Below, piece after piece: positions 25,092-38,103 of a DNA stretch of 64,000 nt (the first letter of the stretch is position 1; each line of letters opens with the position of its first letter). Location: contig NC_058158.1 in assembly GCF_020080835.1 (NCBI RefSeq), forward strand, positions 25,562,305-25,626,304, in the 5' to 3' direction. The position numbers and the translations under genes are program-made. The notes below the pieces were generated by a model, which had not been told where the DNA came from, searched no databases, and worked only from the letters and a program-made list of their open reading frames with translations. The stretch is from Cotesia glomerata. Its lineage: Eukaryota > Arthropoda > Insecta > Hymenoptera > Braconidae.

Positions 25092-25212
25092 TCCTGGGGA
25101 AGAATTCTAGTTGCAAGGCCGTCAACACAACAATTCTTAACCCTCATGTGCATTTACTTGGCGAAGATGCCGCTTGCATCGCTTACGTCAGACTTACTCA
25201 ATTTGTAGACAA
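25092..25212 (+). CDS. CaMKII: CaMKII hub domain exon c
   Basis: 121-bp exon after CTCAAGCAG, ending AA|GTAAGT. It encodes (V)LGKNSSCKAVNTTIL then NPHVHLLGEDAACIAYV and RLTQFVD. NPHVHLLGEDAACIAY is a hallmark of CaMKII hubs and includes the conserved pocket region that binds small ligands in mammals. Two extra residues (SS) lie before CKAVNTT compared with the fly LGKNCKAINTT as I recall it. Confidence 0.95.
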
Positions 25213-25284
25213 GTAAGTTTATTTAGTTGTTAATAAAATTACAGCTAATGAATAATTCAATAAAATAATAATTATTTATTTCAG

Positions 25285-25417
25285 ACAAGGGGTAGCGCAT
25301 ACCCAGCAAAGCGAGGAGAGTCGTGTATGGCAGAAAAAGGACAACAAATGGCAGAATGTGCACTTCCATCGAAGTGCTGTGACTGGGCCATCGCCTTTCT
25401 CTTGCAATCATAAATAA
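25285..25417 (+). CDS. CaMKII: CaMKII hub domain last exon, C-terminus
   Basis: This exon follows TATTTCAG and encodes (K)QGVAHTQQSEESRVWQKK, then DNKWQNVHFHRSA, then VTGPSPFSCNHK and TAA. The SEE-RVW and KWQNVHFHRS motifs are diagnostic of the end of the association domain. The tail after HRSA is a lineage-variable end and differs from the fly one. An AATAAA (25413-25418) overlaps the stop codon, but a poly(A) site there would leave no 3' UTR, so it is probably coincidental. Confidence 0.95.
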
Positions 25418-27646
25418 AAGATCTGGTATAAATTAATAAATATAATAATATGCATAATATATACTTTTTATTGATAAAGCATTCATTAAAATTAGATCTC
25501 GATGAGTACTTAAAAATAATTAGTGTGCTGTGTCACTCATGCCGATAATATTATAAACTTCTAGAAGAAAAAAAAAACAGAGCGAAAGATTGAGTGAAAG
25601 AGAGAGAGCGAGAGATAATTTACTGATTGTGAATAAATAATAAATAAAAAAGAAAAAAAATTTTAACGACATTGTGTCATAATTTTTCTTCTGTATAGTT
25701 TTAAAATGTGGGCACATTGAAGCTCAACTCTATGAATGTTTTCAATAAGACGATAATCTTGTTAACAAGTCTTATCTTTATATTTACTGAATAATAAAAG
25801 CTAACTATAAATAATGAATGAGAAAAGCATAAACAAGGGAATAAATAAATGAAATAATAAAATGAATAATAACAGAGAAAAAATGGAAAGTACTGAGCAG
25901 AGAAATATTAATATAACGCATATTTGAAGACAGATTAGTGCAGAAATGGTATTTAAATAATTTTTTTTCTTGAGTACATTTTTGTACATAGAAGAAAAAG
26001 TATGCTCTAAAAATCTTAATAGCTCAATAAAAACTAACTAATGCACCTCTCTGTACTAATCTTAGACGTTTTTCAAACAATATGCATTACAATTATCGTC
26101 GATAAGACTCGAGTATTAACGAAGTCTGCTTAATATTTTTTATTAGTTAGAGTAACAAATTTAATTAGGGAGTCGCAATAAAAAAAAAATAATAATAATA
26201 ATAATAATTAAAAAAAACAAGTAACACTTTCGGCCCGATCGAGCCTTGATATCGACCAACGTGCCATGTAGCTACGACTCTTATATGAAAACATATATAA
26301 AACGAAAAAAATAATTAATGATAAATAACTAAAACAAAATGAGATATTATAACCTGAAAACACTTAGCCCAGAGTCTTATACCTGATAAGTGACTCTCGT
26401 CAAGACTGCAATCGATAAAATAAGTGAAGGAAGAAATAAAAACAAAATTGTAAAAAATAATTTCATGATTATGCTATAAAAGGAGCTTTAATTATATTAC
26501 TGCTCCTGACTACGCTAGTAAAATACTTGCACAAATCTAATTTAAAAATTTCTGTACCACCGACGGCATTTTGTCGAGTATAAAATATAATTATATAAAT
26601 ATAAATTGAACTATTGTTTAATCATAAAAATTAAAAGATTATTATGCAAGTAGTTTGCTAGCGTGAAAAGTAAAAATGTAATTGTGTACTTAAATTCGAT
26701 GAAAAATCAACATACCGAACGAAACAATCACGTGGACCGGGACCTAATGAAATGTGCGATAAAACTTGATTTATTATTTGTATTTAAATAAGTCGAAAGT
26801 ATCGACTTTTTAATTACTAATCGAATGCCTGATCGACTCCCAATAATCTTTATTAATTAAACAAAAATATCAATCATTATTTACTTTGTAAAACTTGAAT
26901 ACTTTTAAAAAACGAAAAAAAAAAATGATTATTATTAAATATATGTACTTCTAAGCTTGTTATTAATCGTTTAAAACTCGTAAATATATTATCACTCATG
27001 TGCGCACGTCTTTCCAAATCAATTTTTAAAAATTTAATAAATATTATGTTATTTATATGATATAAAAATATTACATAGTATTAACTGGCGCCCAAGTCTT
27101 TTATCATAATGTTAAGTAACTAAAATTAATCTCATTATGTCTTAATAATATTGAAGATTATTAGAAAAAAAAATTAATTAATTATGCATAAGCGAAAGAA
27201 GTATAAAAATGATAATTGATAACGCACGATTGATTGTTATAGATATATGTATACATGTATATGTCTTTATCTTTTACTACCAAGCCTTGATTGTCTGTTG
27301 GGTTCGTTGGCTCATTGATAATATAATAATGTAATTATCTTTTTTTCTCACATCGCTGTTCCTTCCAGAGAGGTTCAGGCTTGTTAGATCTGTCCACCTT
27401 TGCCCGTCTGAATAATGCACTGATCCGTAATTAAATTAATTGTCAAATCGATTGATTAAAGTAACGAATTTTATAATTATTATTAATTCAAGTAATTAGT
27501 TACATATAAATATAAATATATAAATAAATATTCATTTTATATTAGTTTGAATGAAAAGAAGTATTGCTAATGATATTGTAGTTATTAATTATTCTAAGGC
27601 GAGGCAAAGTTATTTAAAAACGTTGTACAGAACTTTCTTCCATATA

Positions 27647-27677
<31 letters not shown>

Positions 27678-29274
27678 CTTTGTTATTTCTTTATTATCCT
27701 TTCTTATTTATTTCATTGGTTATATTAAGGAATAACTGCAACTTATTGATTGCAATTGTTATAATTAACAAGGGCTGTTTTAGAAATTTTTATTATTATT
27801 TATATTGTTATTATAATTACTATGTTGTACATCAACTGTAAGTCGCCGTTAAAAAATATTAAAAAATAATATAATAAAATACTCTTCAGTCTGTGCTTGG
27901 TCGTAAATAAAAACAAAAAAATAACTAATGCGATTTCATTATAATAGTACGACGTATCTTGACATTATCTTTAGATAAATTTCTGATGAGAGTTGTTGTG
28001 TCTTTAAACTTAAGTTAATAATTATAATAAAAAAGAGAATAATTATAGCTAAATTTATATTAATTTATTTCTCAGATTTTTATTATTTATAATATAAATA
28101 TATATGTATATGAATATAATTGAGAGTGAATATTAAAATCGATTGAATGTTGTCATTAAATAATACTGACAATATTTTTAAAGTCATGTAAAAAAGATTA
28201 TCAAAATAAATTTACTAGATTCATTTATTTTGCGCTGTTATAAATGGTCGAAGATTTAAAAAATTACATCCCAGAATTTTATAATTGTTAATGGTTTTTT
28301 GTAACAGTTTACTAATACTTTTTTAACATCAAAAATTATAGTAGAATTTTTTAAAATAACCGCTACATTTGTTAGTCGCATCATCATTCAGTAGATTGTT
28401 ACATGCATAATAAAGGTTATAATATTAATTTCAATAGTCAGTTTTATCGAGCGTAAACTTAATAGAAAATACATTTCAAAAATTTTAATAATATAATTTG
28501 ATTGTATTCTATTCTATTTTTTTTTTTTTTTAAATCAGATCGATCTTTTGGAAATTCTTCTTTTTTAATATCGTTTTAAGTTATGTCTTCTTTTAAAAAC
28601 TTATTGTTGGCCGCCATAATGATTTTTTATCAATAATTTGAATTGAAAACAATTAGTGATTAAATTATATCTATCACATTTTTGTAAAAAAAATTCATTT
28701 AGTCTTATAAACTCGATTAATTTATAATAGTTGGTAAATTTATCAAAAAACGGCTTTAAAATTCTTGAATCTAGTGATTTTTTCAGATGTCTTCTTTTCC
28801 ATATAACCTCAAAAATTTTAAGTCACGTATATTTGATCAAAAATATCGATTTTATATAATCTAACCTTCTATATTCATCAGCTCTGGTATAATCTACTGA
28901 AACTAAAAAAAATTTATATATTTACATCGTATATATGTACATATACATTTATGAGCATTTAAGTTCTATTCTCTGTCAGATCTCTATTTCATATGATTAA
29001 TAATACATGCATACACGAATATTACATTCGAAAAATAAAATAAATGAATTCTTAAAAATAAAAATGGATCTATAATTTGCAAATGAGTGAATATAGAGTA
29101 ACATCCATTTTTTAAATTAATCATTACTAAATTTTTATCGAATTTACTTCATTACTAATATAATAATAAAAATAATATTACTAGGTATTTCTACACGTTC
29201 GTACATTCTCCATAGCTGTCACGAATAAAGTCGTAATTAAAAAAAATTTAATCATCCTTGCCATCTATATATAA

Positions 29275-29279
<5 letters not shown>

Positions 29280-29336
<57 letters not shown>
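29280..29336. repeat. (TA)n microsatellite
   Basis: Pure TA run of about 28 units. It is one of four long TA runs in the window (others at 38494-38548, 50034-50105 and 59335-59451). Confidence 0.95.
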
Positions 29337-29340
<4 letters not shown>

Positions 29341-30667
29341 CAAAGTTACTACGGATAAATATATGATTTATTGTCTTACAGATATACTATATATTAATGA
29401 AAAAAACAAAAAAAAAAAACAAAAAAAAACAAAAAAAAAAACAAAAAATATATAAATTGATGATATAGTTATTTCTACAATAATTCTAATATATTATATT
29501 GCTTCTCAAAGTGTGATTGTTGTATAAAATTAATTGTAACCATTGTTTTCTTACTGTTTCAAAATAATTCATTTACATGTTATCTACATGCTATGATATA
29601 AAGAAAAATTATATAAATAAATAAAAAATATTTATAGTAGGAATTATATAAATAATAACTTATATGATTATTTTGAATTCTTGTTATAAGTATACACTAT
29701 ATTGCCGCACGAATTATATTGTTTAGTAAATAAAATGAAAGAAAAAATAAATAACATACATTTAGTACCAATATTTGAATATTTAATAAATTTTAAATGA
29801 ATTTCAAGGCCGTTATGAGGCATATTTAAACATTGTCTTTTTTTTACTCGTAGTTATTTCTTACTACAACTTATATGATAACATTATTCTATAAAATCAG
29901 ACCATGTTGTTAATATTGTCTAAAATGTGGTATTTTACAAATATTATAGCTAATATGTATTCATAACTTCATTAATATTGATATAAATTTGTTAATTATG
30001 TACTTTAGTTAAACGAATCAATAACTTTCTTGGACATACACAATACCATTTTTAATTCATTGAATTGATGGCGAATATTTATTTAAAAGCACTGTTTTAA
30101 TTGTATTTAAATCGATTTCTATTTGAATGTTTCTTCATTAAACTATTACAAAAAAGTTAAAAAAAATATTATTATTAATATATCTATCATTGTCCCTAAA
30201 AGTTTCATATCCCATGTATGTATACTTTTTAAGAATTATCTATACATTATATATAATTTAAAGTTGTTTTGTTAAATAATTGAGTTGTATATTGTTAAAA
30301 TGGAAAAATAATAGCTTTTGTAAAAGATATGATATTCTTTAAACTTACTATGTGTTCAAAAAAATTATTCTCTATTAAAATAAAAAATAATTAATTCATC
30401 CTGTACGTATAATTTATATGTTTCCATTCCTCTGTTATAATTGGATTAACGATGACAATGAGTTTCGTTGGAGTCTACAGTTGAGTGGGTAAGCGAAATT
30501 TTAAAATATTTGTAAAACGTACCGTAATAAGTTGCAGAAGTAATTATATTTTACTAATTTTTCACAGTTTGAGAAAATAGTACTTTTTTTAAAGTTTTGC
30601 TGTTAACGTACAATTTTTTTAAAAGCAAGTAAACATCATTCATCAAAATTTTAAAGTTTAGAAGTTA

Positions 30668-31195
30668 CACTGAGAAAAAAAATTTCTTTTAAAAGAAATG
30701 AGCAATGCTGTAAGGTAAAAGATCCCATTAGTGGCACCTTTAACCCCTATTAGTGGCACTTTTTTTTTCAATGAAAAAATGTTCTACTTGGAATAAAAAT
30801 TAAAAATTTTTTTGATCTAAAGGTCTTAAAGATTAGAAATAATATAATCATTATTGAAATTAATGATTTAATTAATTGAATAAGTACCAAAATCAAAGAA
30901 AGTGTCAGTAATGGAGTCCCTGCCACTAATGGGGTCTTTTATCCTAATAAGAAATTAATTTTTTGAAAATTTTATTTTTTAACTGAAGAAAAGATTTAGA
31001 TTTAGAAAAGAACAGTTTTTGACAAAAATGCGCAAGTTTTCTATCAAAAAAAAAAATTTCATTTAACAAGAAAGTTATTGTGAGAAAAATTTTGATTTCT
31101 TTAACTAAGAAATAAGATTGTTGAAAATTTTCAAGAAATTGACTTCTTGTAACAACAATGCCCATTTTTTTCAAAACAAATTTTTTCTCTCAGTG
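30668..31195. mobile_element. TA-flanked MITE (CACTGAGAAAAAAA ends), with nested MITE
   Basis: The element starts CACTGAGAAAAAAAATTT and ends AAATTTTTTCTCTCAGTG, with TA on both sides (30666-30667 and 31196-31197), which is Tc1/mariner style. It is 528 bp, including a second element at 30713-30944. The short open frames on both strands inside it are artefacts of its A/T-rich inverted structure. Confidence 0.8.
30713..30944. mobile_element. Nested TA-flanked MITE (AGGTAAAAGATCCC ends)
   Basis: The ends AGGTAAAAGATCCCATTAG and CTAATGGGGTCTTTTATCC are inverse copies, with TA before (30711-30712) and after (30945-30946). The inner motif ATTAGTGGCAC is repeated. It shares the terminal AGGTAAAAG with the palindromic element at 54944-55083, so the two are probably relatives. 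Confidence 0.7.
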
Positions 31196-34100
31196 TATTT
31201 TGAAGATAAAACCCAGATTGTAATAAACTGCTTTGTCAAAGAATTATTAAATTCTATAAAAATTAAAACAAATAATATTTTATCTAAATGTTACACTAAA
31301 TACTAAAAAAAAATGTATACTGATGTACAGTATTTTTAAGACATCCAGTAGCCACCTTGAAGTTGGAAAAAAAATGTTAGTTCATATTCAGAAGGTCTAG
31401 AAAAAACAACAACAGTAGCATTTTTTTTATATAACATCATTTATTAAAGGATAAAATAAATGACAAATAACATATCGCTTTTATGAAACTATAACATTTT
31501 TTAGTATTCATAATTTGTTACAAGATAAAATAAATCACATCATGCGACCCTCCTAATGTTATTACAAAATCTCTAAATTCGAATCTCTATTTATCACGAC
31601 AACTTATACTATTACCTAGTTAACAAATAAAGGAGCAAAGAAGCGAAAAATAATATTATCGATGAATATATTTATCAAAACTGACTAACTCCCACATCAA
31701 ATCAAGCCTCGAAAACTTGTGACAGTTTTTGTATTGACTTAATTAGGCTCTGACCGCGAGCTTAATGAACTCAATAAAACTGTTAATGACACAATATATA
31801 TTTGACGTGGAGAGTTCAATCAATTTCAATTTTACAAAATAATAGTTACAGTTAAAATAATTGAAATTTAATGACATTAAAGAAAATTATTTGAGATTCG
31901 AATCGAAGATCCATGTTTATTAAATTTAAATCTCTTTATCATTACTTTATATATATCAATATTAGAAGGGCTAGTTCAAATCACGTCAATTTATCACACA
32001 GTTATTTCTTTAGTATGTGACGTATATTAATTACAATAAATGTTTTATTACTTAAAGAAAATAATTTAGATAAAAATAAAATATTACTCTGACTCTCCGT
32101 AATAATATTAAGTTTACTTTTTCTTTTAATTTGTTCTGCCTTCACAGATTTCATGATATTCAAAGGCATCGCTTTATTATAATGAATATTTAAAAAAAAA
32201 AACCTCTACTCTCTGAATATAATTTTTTAAAGTTTTTTTTTAAACTTTGAAATTGAAAATTTACAATTTTGTCGACTAAACCATCATCAACCTTTCACTT
32301 TATTTTTAAATCATCACTTTGACTTATTTTTTTCAGTTGCTCCATGCACACTGTTGTGCTTTATTTATGTTTCTCACTTATTCGGTCTTTATATTAACTA
32401 AAAAAGTTAATACAATAATAAATTTTTTAAATAATTATTTCGAATAAATATATAAATCTGGATGGACCCCTTCAAAAAATGAACGCAATCCTCTTTAATT
32501 ATTATTTTATACTTTTCAATAACCACAGACGTATTGTTATATTAATTCGTCTTATTTATTTTATTTATATCATATATATATTTTTTAATGTATATTATAT
32601 CGTCATTAGTTACACTAAGCAAAATAATATATCAATGTATTTTATTCGCTCCTGAAATATTTCATTCATCTTTACTTTTAACGTCCGTAAGGGTTATTAT
32701 TATATTTATTACACTTATTATTAATTACAAATAATAGTGATTTATTCTTTAAATTTTATTATTTTGACATTTATTTAACGACTTATTACTTAAATTATTT
32801 TATCGATACGCATTAATCATTATTCATTTCCGATCACGTCTTTGTATTTTTTTTTTCTACAACGGAAAGAAGCATGCATTACATGCTTTTTATATTAAAT
32901 AATAATAGTAGTAATAATTAAAAGATAAAGTCTACAAATGTAAGAAATCAGTGTTTCAATAACTGTTTTTTAATGATTCAGTCCCTCTAAGAGATCATTT
33001 CACGAAGTTTTATGGTATCACTTGTTTATAGTTTTTTTTTCTTTTAAATAATAATTCTTTGAAGTGCAACCATAAATCGACGTATTCATGTTCATAATTC
33101 TTATATTATAAATACGTCCTGCGAATTCTCCGCAGGATCTCGACAAACTGCCAATAAGGGACTGCTTTGTAACAAAAAAAAAAGTCACTTAAATAAAAAA
33201 TGATACCAATATTAATTAGTATTAGTATAATTGGAAAAATAATTATAATAATCCTGAATATAATATTGATTTAAGTTCTAAATGAAAAAGTAAAATCTAT
33301 ACGATGTATAATCTGATTTAAAACACATTAAAATGTAAACAAAAAGAAATAATGAGTTAAAGATAAAAATTAAAAATTAAATGAAAGTCCTAATAATTAT
33401 ACAAATTATATGATAGTATTTTTCAAAAAAAAAAAAAAAAAAAAAAAAAAATGCTGATCTTTAGACCGCTCTATTTATATCTTACTAAATCATATAAATT
33501 CAATTAATCAATTTTATGAATCAAGAAAGTAATGTTATGTAATGGTTTTTATATTCTCTCGTTTTTCTGTAATTAAATATTTGATATCACTGAACTGTTT
33601 TATTCTTTTAAAATTGAATAGAATGAAAATTAGAAGAGAGAATAATTATTCTAAAATATCTGGGTTTATTTTTGTTTTGTCAATACTGTTTTTTTTCATG
33701 AGTTTCTTTGATAATTTTTCGTATGTTGTATGTCATATTCGAGATTATTCGAATTCAAGGATAAGAAAACAAATCAAATGACATATTGTTTAAATCAATA
33801 TATAGCCGTCGTAAATATAATTTACGAATAGCGTTTGAAAATGATAATCCATAAGTATTTCTGATATGTTAATGTAAAATGTGACGAACTTTTAATAATT
33901 AATTCATATAACCATATAACAATCTACAAAAAGTTGTGTTTTTTTATTTAATTTGTTATATAGTTTTTTTTTTTTTCTAAGTAACTAACAAAACTTACTA
34001 AATTGCAACATTTTTTTGTCACATTGTTATTTGTTCCACGGGTTTGTCACATTTCTTTATTTTATTATTATTATTATATAATTATTATCAAATTTGAAAC

Positions 34101-35698
34101 ACTCAAGATTTAAGAGATCACTAGTAATACGGAAATCTGTCAAAACACTGAAAATTTTTCCAAGTATTTGTAATCAATCATTTTTTTTTTTATATATATA
34201 ATAGTTTATACTATAAAAAGCAAATTAATTATTTTCAATAATCTTTGATTGTAGCTAATTATTAATAAATAAATAAATAAATTTTTATTGTAATATCTGA
34301 TGATTAAGAAGTAGGTGTCATGATCCATAAAGATAAAAAATGAACTGAAACTCAATTTTATGTAGGCGTTCCATATTTAATTAGGTTAATTAATTCAAAA
34401 GATTCAGAGCGCAAAAAATTCCCGTTTTTTGACAGATCTTCCTATTGAAAGTGAATACTCATTTAATTGATTGAAGACTGCATTTAATCTCGAGCATTGT
34501 TTATTTCTCGAATATTGTGAGTGCTTTGTGACGCGTGTTAGATATATTATATATTTAATTTAATTAACTAGATGATAGTTTAAAGTAATAATTTATTAAT
34601 GACAAGTTTATTTAAAATGTCAAATATTGGTCTTTTGATAATAGATTATTTTGCTCCCAAACTTTTGTTATAAGTAGTTAGTAATTTTTAAAGCAATTGT
34701 ATTATTTATTATTCACGTGCTGTATCTCACACGTTACAAATATATCAAGTGAATTTGTAATTTATGTTATGATTCAATCGTCAGTCATCTCAGGTTCTTT
34801 CGAATTTTTTTTACTTTCTTAGTCTGTATTCAATTAGTTTTAATTTTTCTATCAAAGGCATAGATATTCGTTGAACTGCTATGTAATTTATGTCTGCTTT
34901 TAAGTTATAATTTTATGGGTTTTTCGGTGGTTTTATTAATCACAGTATACTTAAATTATTTAATGTTTTCAGATTTAGTAAGTAGATTTTTAAAATTAAC
35001 AGATTGTTAAATTTTTTCATAATCTATCAAATTTTGTGTTACTACGAATTATTAAATTTATAAATAATTTATTAATTTATTTATTAATTCTTAAATTATC
35101 AATGTCACTGTTCAACGTTTGATTATGAAAACAAAATTTTTAAAAACGAAACTAAGATTTATAATTGTGCATTTTTTTAAAATGCGATAGATACTTATAA
35201 GATTTATTATTTATTATATAATTTTTGTTTTTTAGAATTGATAAAATTTTTATTGTGACATAAAAAATATTCATCGTAAAATAGTTTATATACATATTAA
35301 ATTCATTATAAGAAAAAAAAACCGCGTATTTACAATGAACAAATTAATTAATCAAAAATTTTTTTTAATTATTATAATAAATCACGACAAGAACAATTCA
35401 ATAAAACTCTAATAGGAACACGCTAAAAATATAATAATACATATTTTTTGTTATTTACATACTTTTTGAAGCCCCATTGTTCTTTGAAAAGGGTGAAACA
35501 GTTATTTTTTTTCATCTCGTCAATTTATAGTTGATTACAAAACTGCTTCTGTATCTTTTTTTATTCAGTCAATTCTGCCTTTAATAAAATAAAGAATTTT
35601 CACAATGACTATTCTTGAATAATTTAAGGCAAATTAAGATATTACTAATTGTAAAAAATTAAAAAATAATTTTTAAAAACAGCACTTGTTTAGAGGAA

Positions 35699-35704
35699 TT
35701 TATT
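35699..35704 (-). terminator. Possible sestrin polyadenylation signal (AATAAA)
   Basis: This is the first AATAAA on the - strand after the sestrin stop codon, giving a 3' UTR of about 385 bases. AATAAA is frequent in such AT-rich DNA, so this is only the nearest candidate. Confidence 0.3.
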
Positions 35705-36087
35705 ATTTCAAAAATTTGAAAAAATCTATAAATTGTTGAATTAAAATAAATACCTGGTAATGACTGATATAAAAATTTTTATAATAAATCCAAGTGTATA
35801 AAGTTAAGTTATTGAAACATGTTATTGCCCGTAGTGTTTCAATAATAATCATTGTTAAAAAGTCGTATTTGTTTCGTCGAAAAATATCGAAAACAAATAA
35901 AAGTTTTTACAATCTCGCCTAAATAGTACAATAGCTTCTATTAAATTAATCATAGTGATTGTTTTTTTTATCATAAAATATGATCGTCAGAGCTCGGGTT
36001 TTATAAAGTATCGAAGCTTATGGCGATAATACATTAAAGTAATCCAACTGACCAGCTTTCAGGTAAATACAAAACTTGACATGTCAA

Positions 36088-36174
36088 TTAGGTCATATGC
36101 TGCATAATTGCACGCAGTGCGTATAATAGTTCTGCTTGCATACGAGCTTCGAGAATCATCAAATTCACATGAAC
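36088..36174 (-). CDS. Sesn: Sestrin, last coding exon (C-terminus)
   Basis: Residues 419-446. After acceptor TTTCTAG it encodes VHVNLMILEARMQAEL then LYALRAIMQHMT and TAA. It matches the C-terminal helices of vertebrate sestrins, which end ...LLYALRAITRYMT. This helix packs against the GATOR2-binding surface and the leucine pocket in SESN2. Phase 0 joins directly to ...HSEK of the previous exon. Confidence 0.95.
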   Translation of the reverse strand, partial: VHVNLMILEARMQAELLYALRAIMQHMT

Positions 36175-36250
36175 CTAGAAATAAAAAAAAAATTTTGTTA
36201 CAAGAGTTAAATAACGTAAGTTATTCTAAAAATAGTAAAAATTTTAATTT

Positions 36251-36286
<36 letters not shown>

Positions 36287-36456
36287 GCATAAAAGGTAAA
36301 ACCTAATTTAAATTTTAATGATAATAAAACTCTTTTTTATGACAAAAAATACGTAAAATTAAGACATGGATAATCAAAATTTCTATTTATTACATTAAAA
36401 GGTATAAATTAATATTAAAATAGAAATAATAAATAAATAAATAAGATTAAGCTAAC

Positions 36457-36831
36457 CTTCTCACTATGTTTAAATTCTTTCATAACTCTGTCATAATCTC
36501 TCTTAGTAACACGTTCAGGATAACAAACTGCGTTTTTAATGAAAGTCTTCAGACTACGTTCCAGAAGCTGATTTACAGCATTATAATCGTAGTCGTCGTG
36601 ACGTATACCAAACATACATTGAATGTAATTCCAAATAGCTCGTCTAAAGTGTGAAGTATCGACTTTATCGTGAGTGCCCATTGTGTAATAAGTAAGAGTA
36701 GAAGCTGTTTTGAATTTTTCATCTAAGAGCCCCCCAACTTCATTATAGAGACGACTCACTAGAGAAAAACCGTGAACATCCCATGAATAATCTTGGGTAC
36801 GAAACGTCGGTATGTCGTTAACTTGACCTCG
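36457..36831 (-). CDS. Sesn: Sestrin, exon 6 (C-terminal domain, leucine pocket)
   Basis: Residues 294-418. It encodes RGQVNDIPTFRTQDYSWD and then the C-terminal domain. Aligned to human SESN2, leucine-contacting residues are kept: Thr340, Thr343, Thr352 (SESN2 T374, T377, T386), Arg356 (R390) and Glu417 (E451). Asp372-Asp373 correspond to the SESN2 D406-D407 pair needed for GATOR2 binding. Met410 sits where SESN2 has Trp444, the lid of the pocket. Sestrin binds GATOR2 when leucine is low and so restrains TORC1. Borders: acceptor ATTTCAG, donor AAG|GTTAGC. The (AAT)n tract at about 36256-36286 lies in the following intron. Confidence 0.96.
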
Positions 36832-37417
36832 CTGAAATAATTTAGTTTTATAATTATTTATATTTTGGGAAAAAAAAAAGATAATTGTAACAGTAAATGA
36901 TCACTATCGAATATTATAATAAATTTACAAGAAAAAAGTACCGTAAATCGTTACTTACAGATTAAATAATTAGAAAAAAAATTAATGGACTAATTAAAAT
37001 TTGAAAGAGTACTTTACTTCAAAAATAAAATTTTTTGCGCAGATATTTTGGCGGTGAGTCAAGTATTACAGAAACAAGTAAATTGAGTAAATTACTTTTC
37101 GAAACTGATTATTATCGACTCATCAAGTTTGGTTTATCTGCTCAATTAATAAAATATTCAAACGCGTTCTCTTTTATAATTAAATATAACAATAAAAAAG
37201 TTTTAATGATATTTTCGAGATAATAATAAATTATTAATATGGTAAAAAGTAATTAAAGTTTTTTGCGAAACTAAATCAGTCAGTTAAAATCGCAAAATTG
37301 CCAAAAAAGGTATTCTGAAGAAAAGTGAGAGAAAAAGCGATAATGACGCAAACATCGTATTAACTTTTCAGTAGAGATATTTTATTAGTAAAAAAAAAAA
37401 GTTGACTTAAAGTTTAC

Positions 37418-37680
37418 CTTGGCAAAGTCTTGGTATATATACTCAGGTTCTCTAACAAAAGGTTCAATGTCAGAATTGATAGGTGGATTTGATCTTTCTT
37501 GAGCTGGTTCTAACTCAGCAGATTGCGTTTCGACAGATTTAAATCTTTTGGACAGTTCCTCTTGTGGAAGTGTGGATATTGAGTTTTCTGACAAATATTT
37601 CATTCGTTCCATTAACGTTACAACTCCAACTTCTTGTTCCCCGACTATAGTCGGTGACGGCGGTGGTGAATGCACTTTAT
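37418..37680 (-). CDS. Sesn: Sestrin, exon 5 (disordered linker into C-terminal domain)
   Basis: Residues 206-293 (the first is shared). It encodes KVHSPPPSPTIVGEQEVG then VVTLMERMKYLSENS, then an acidic, Pro/Ser-rich stretch to EPEYIYQDFAK. In sestrins this part links the N- and C-terminal halves and is largely disordered, apart from the conserved LMERM helix. SPPPSP offers proline-directed sites. Acceptor CAATCAG, donor AAG|GTAAAC. The first codon (Asp) is split with exon 4. Confidence 0.93.
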
Positions 37681-37766
37681 CTGATTGTACAAAAACACAC
37701 TTATTTTAAATAAAATTTATAAAAAGTATCTTCGAAAAAGTGAAAGAAAAAGATCAAGTTTCTTAC

Positions 37767-38007
37767 CAGTCGTGCTTCCACTACTAGAAATCTTTTTTGG
37801 ACTTTTTACCACATTTTCTTTGGCAGGTGATACATTATTACTATTGGCTTGAATGTTTTCCTTGCCTTGATATTTACCAACTAAGTCAAGTTCCTCGTTG
37901 ATCCCGCAAGAAAATACGAAAGACGATAACGAATGAAAGTGAGCCAGTAAAACTATTGCATGAACGAGTTCAGAAAGAGACCAACTATCTTCGCCTTTAG
38001 TCATTTT
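37767..38007 (-). CDS. Sesn: Sestrin, exon 4
   Basis: Residues 126-205. It encodes KMTKGEDSWSLSELVH, AIVLLAHFHSLSSFVFSC and GI, a close match to vertebrate WSLAELIQALVLLTHCHSLSSFVFGCGI in the AhpD-like N-terminal domain. A charged, low-complexity tail (SPAKENVVKSPKKISSSG) then begins the linker. Acceptor TTTTCAG, donor CTG|GTAAGA. Confidence 0.95.
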
Positions 38008-38103
38008 CTGAAAAAAAAAGTTATATACAAATTATATAGTATATAGTTAATATATTTATTAATTTTATTTTAATTTTACAAACAAATATATTATTTATAT
38101 TAC

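Larger units (their letters stand above)
25418..35698. other. CaMKII 3' UTR and intergenic region
   Basis: 10.3 kb without coding signal between two convergent genes. CaMKII mRNAs in animals often have long 3' UTRs with localisation and translation signals; many AATAAA hexamers occur here, so the true end cannot be chosen. Seen within: an (AAT)n tract near 26190, poly-T at about 27648-27672, (TA)n at 29280-29336, an A-rich stretch punctuated by single C at 29400-29450, poly-A at about 33425-33451, and a nested MITE pair at 30668-31195. Confidence 0.5.

Noticed and set aside
31118..31306. Short frames on both strands at the MITE edge
   Set aside because: They lie in the A/T-rich inverted repeat of the 30668-31195 element.
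36466..36654. + strand frame over the sestrin C-terminal exon
   Set aside because: Shadow of the true - strand exon.
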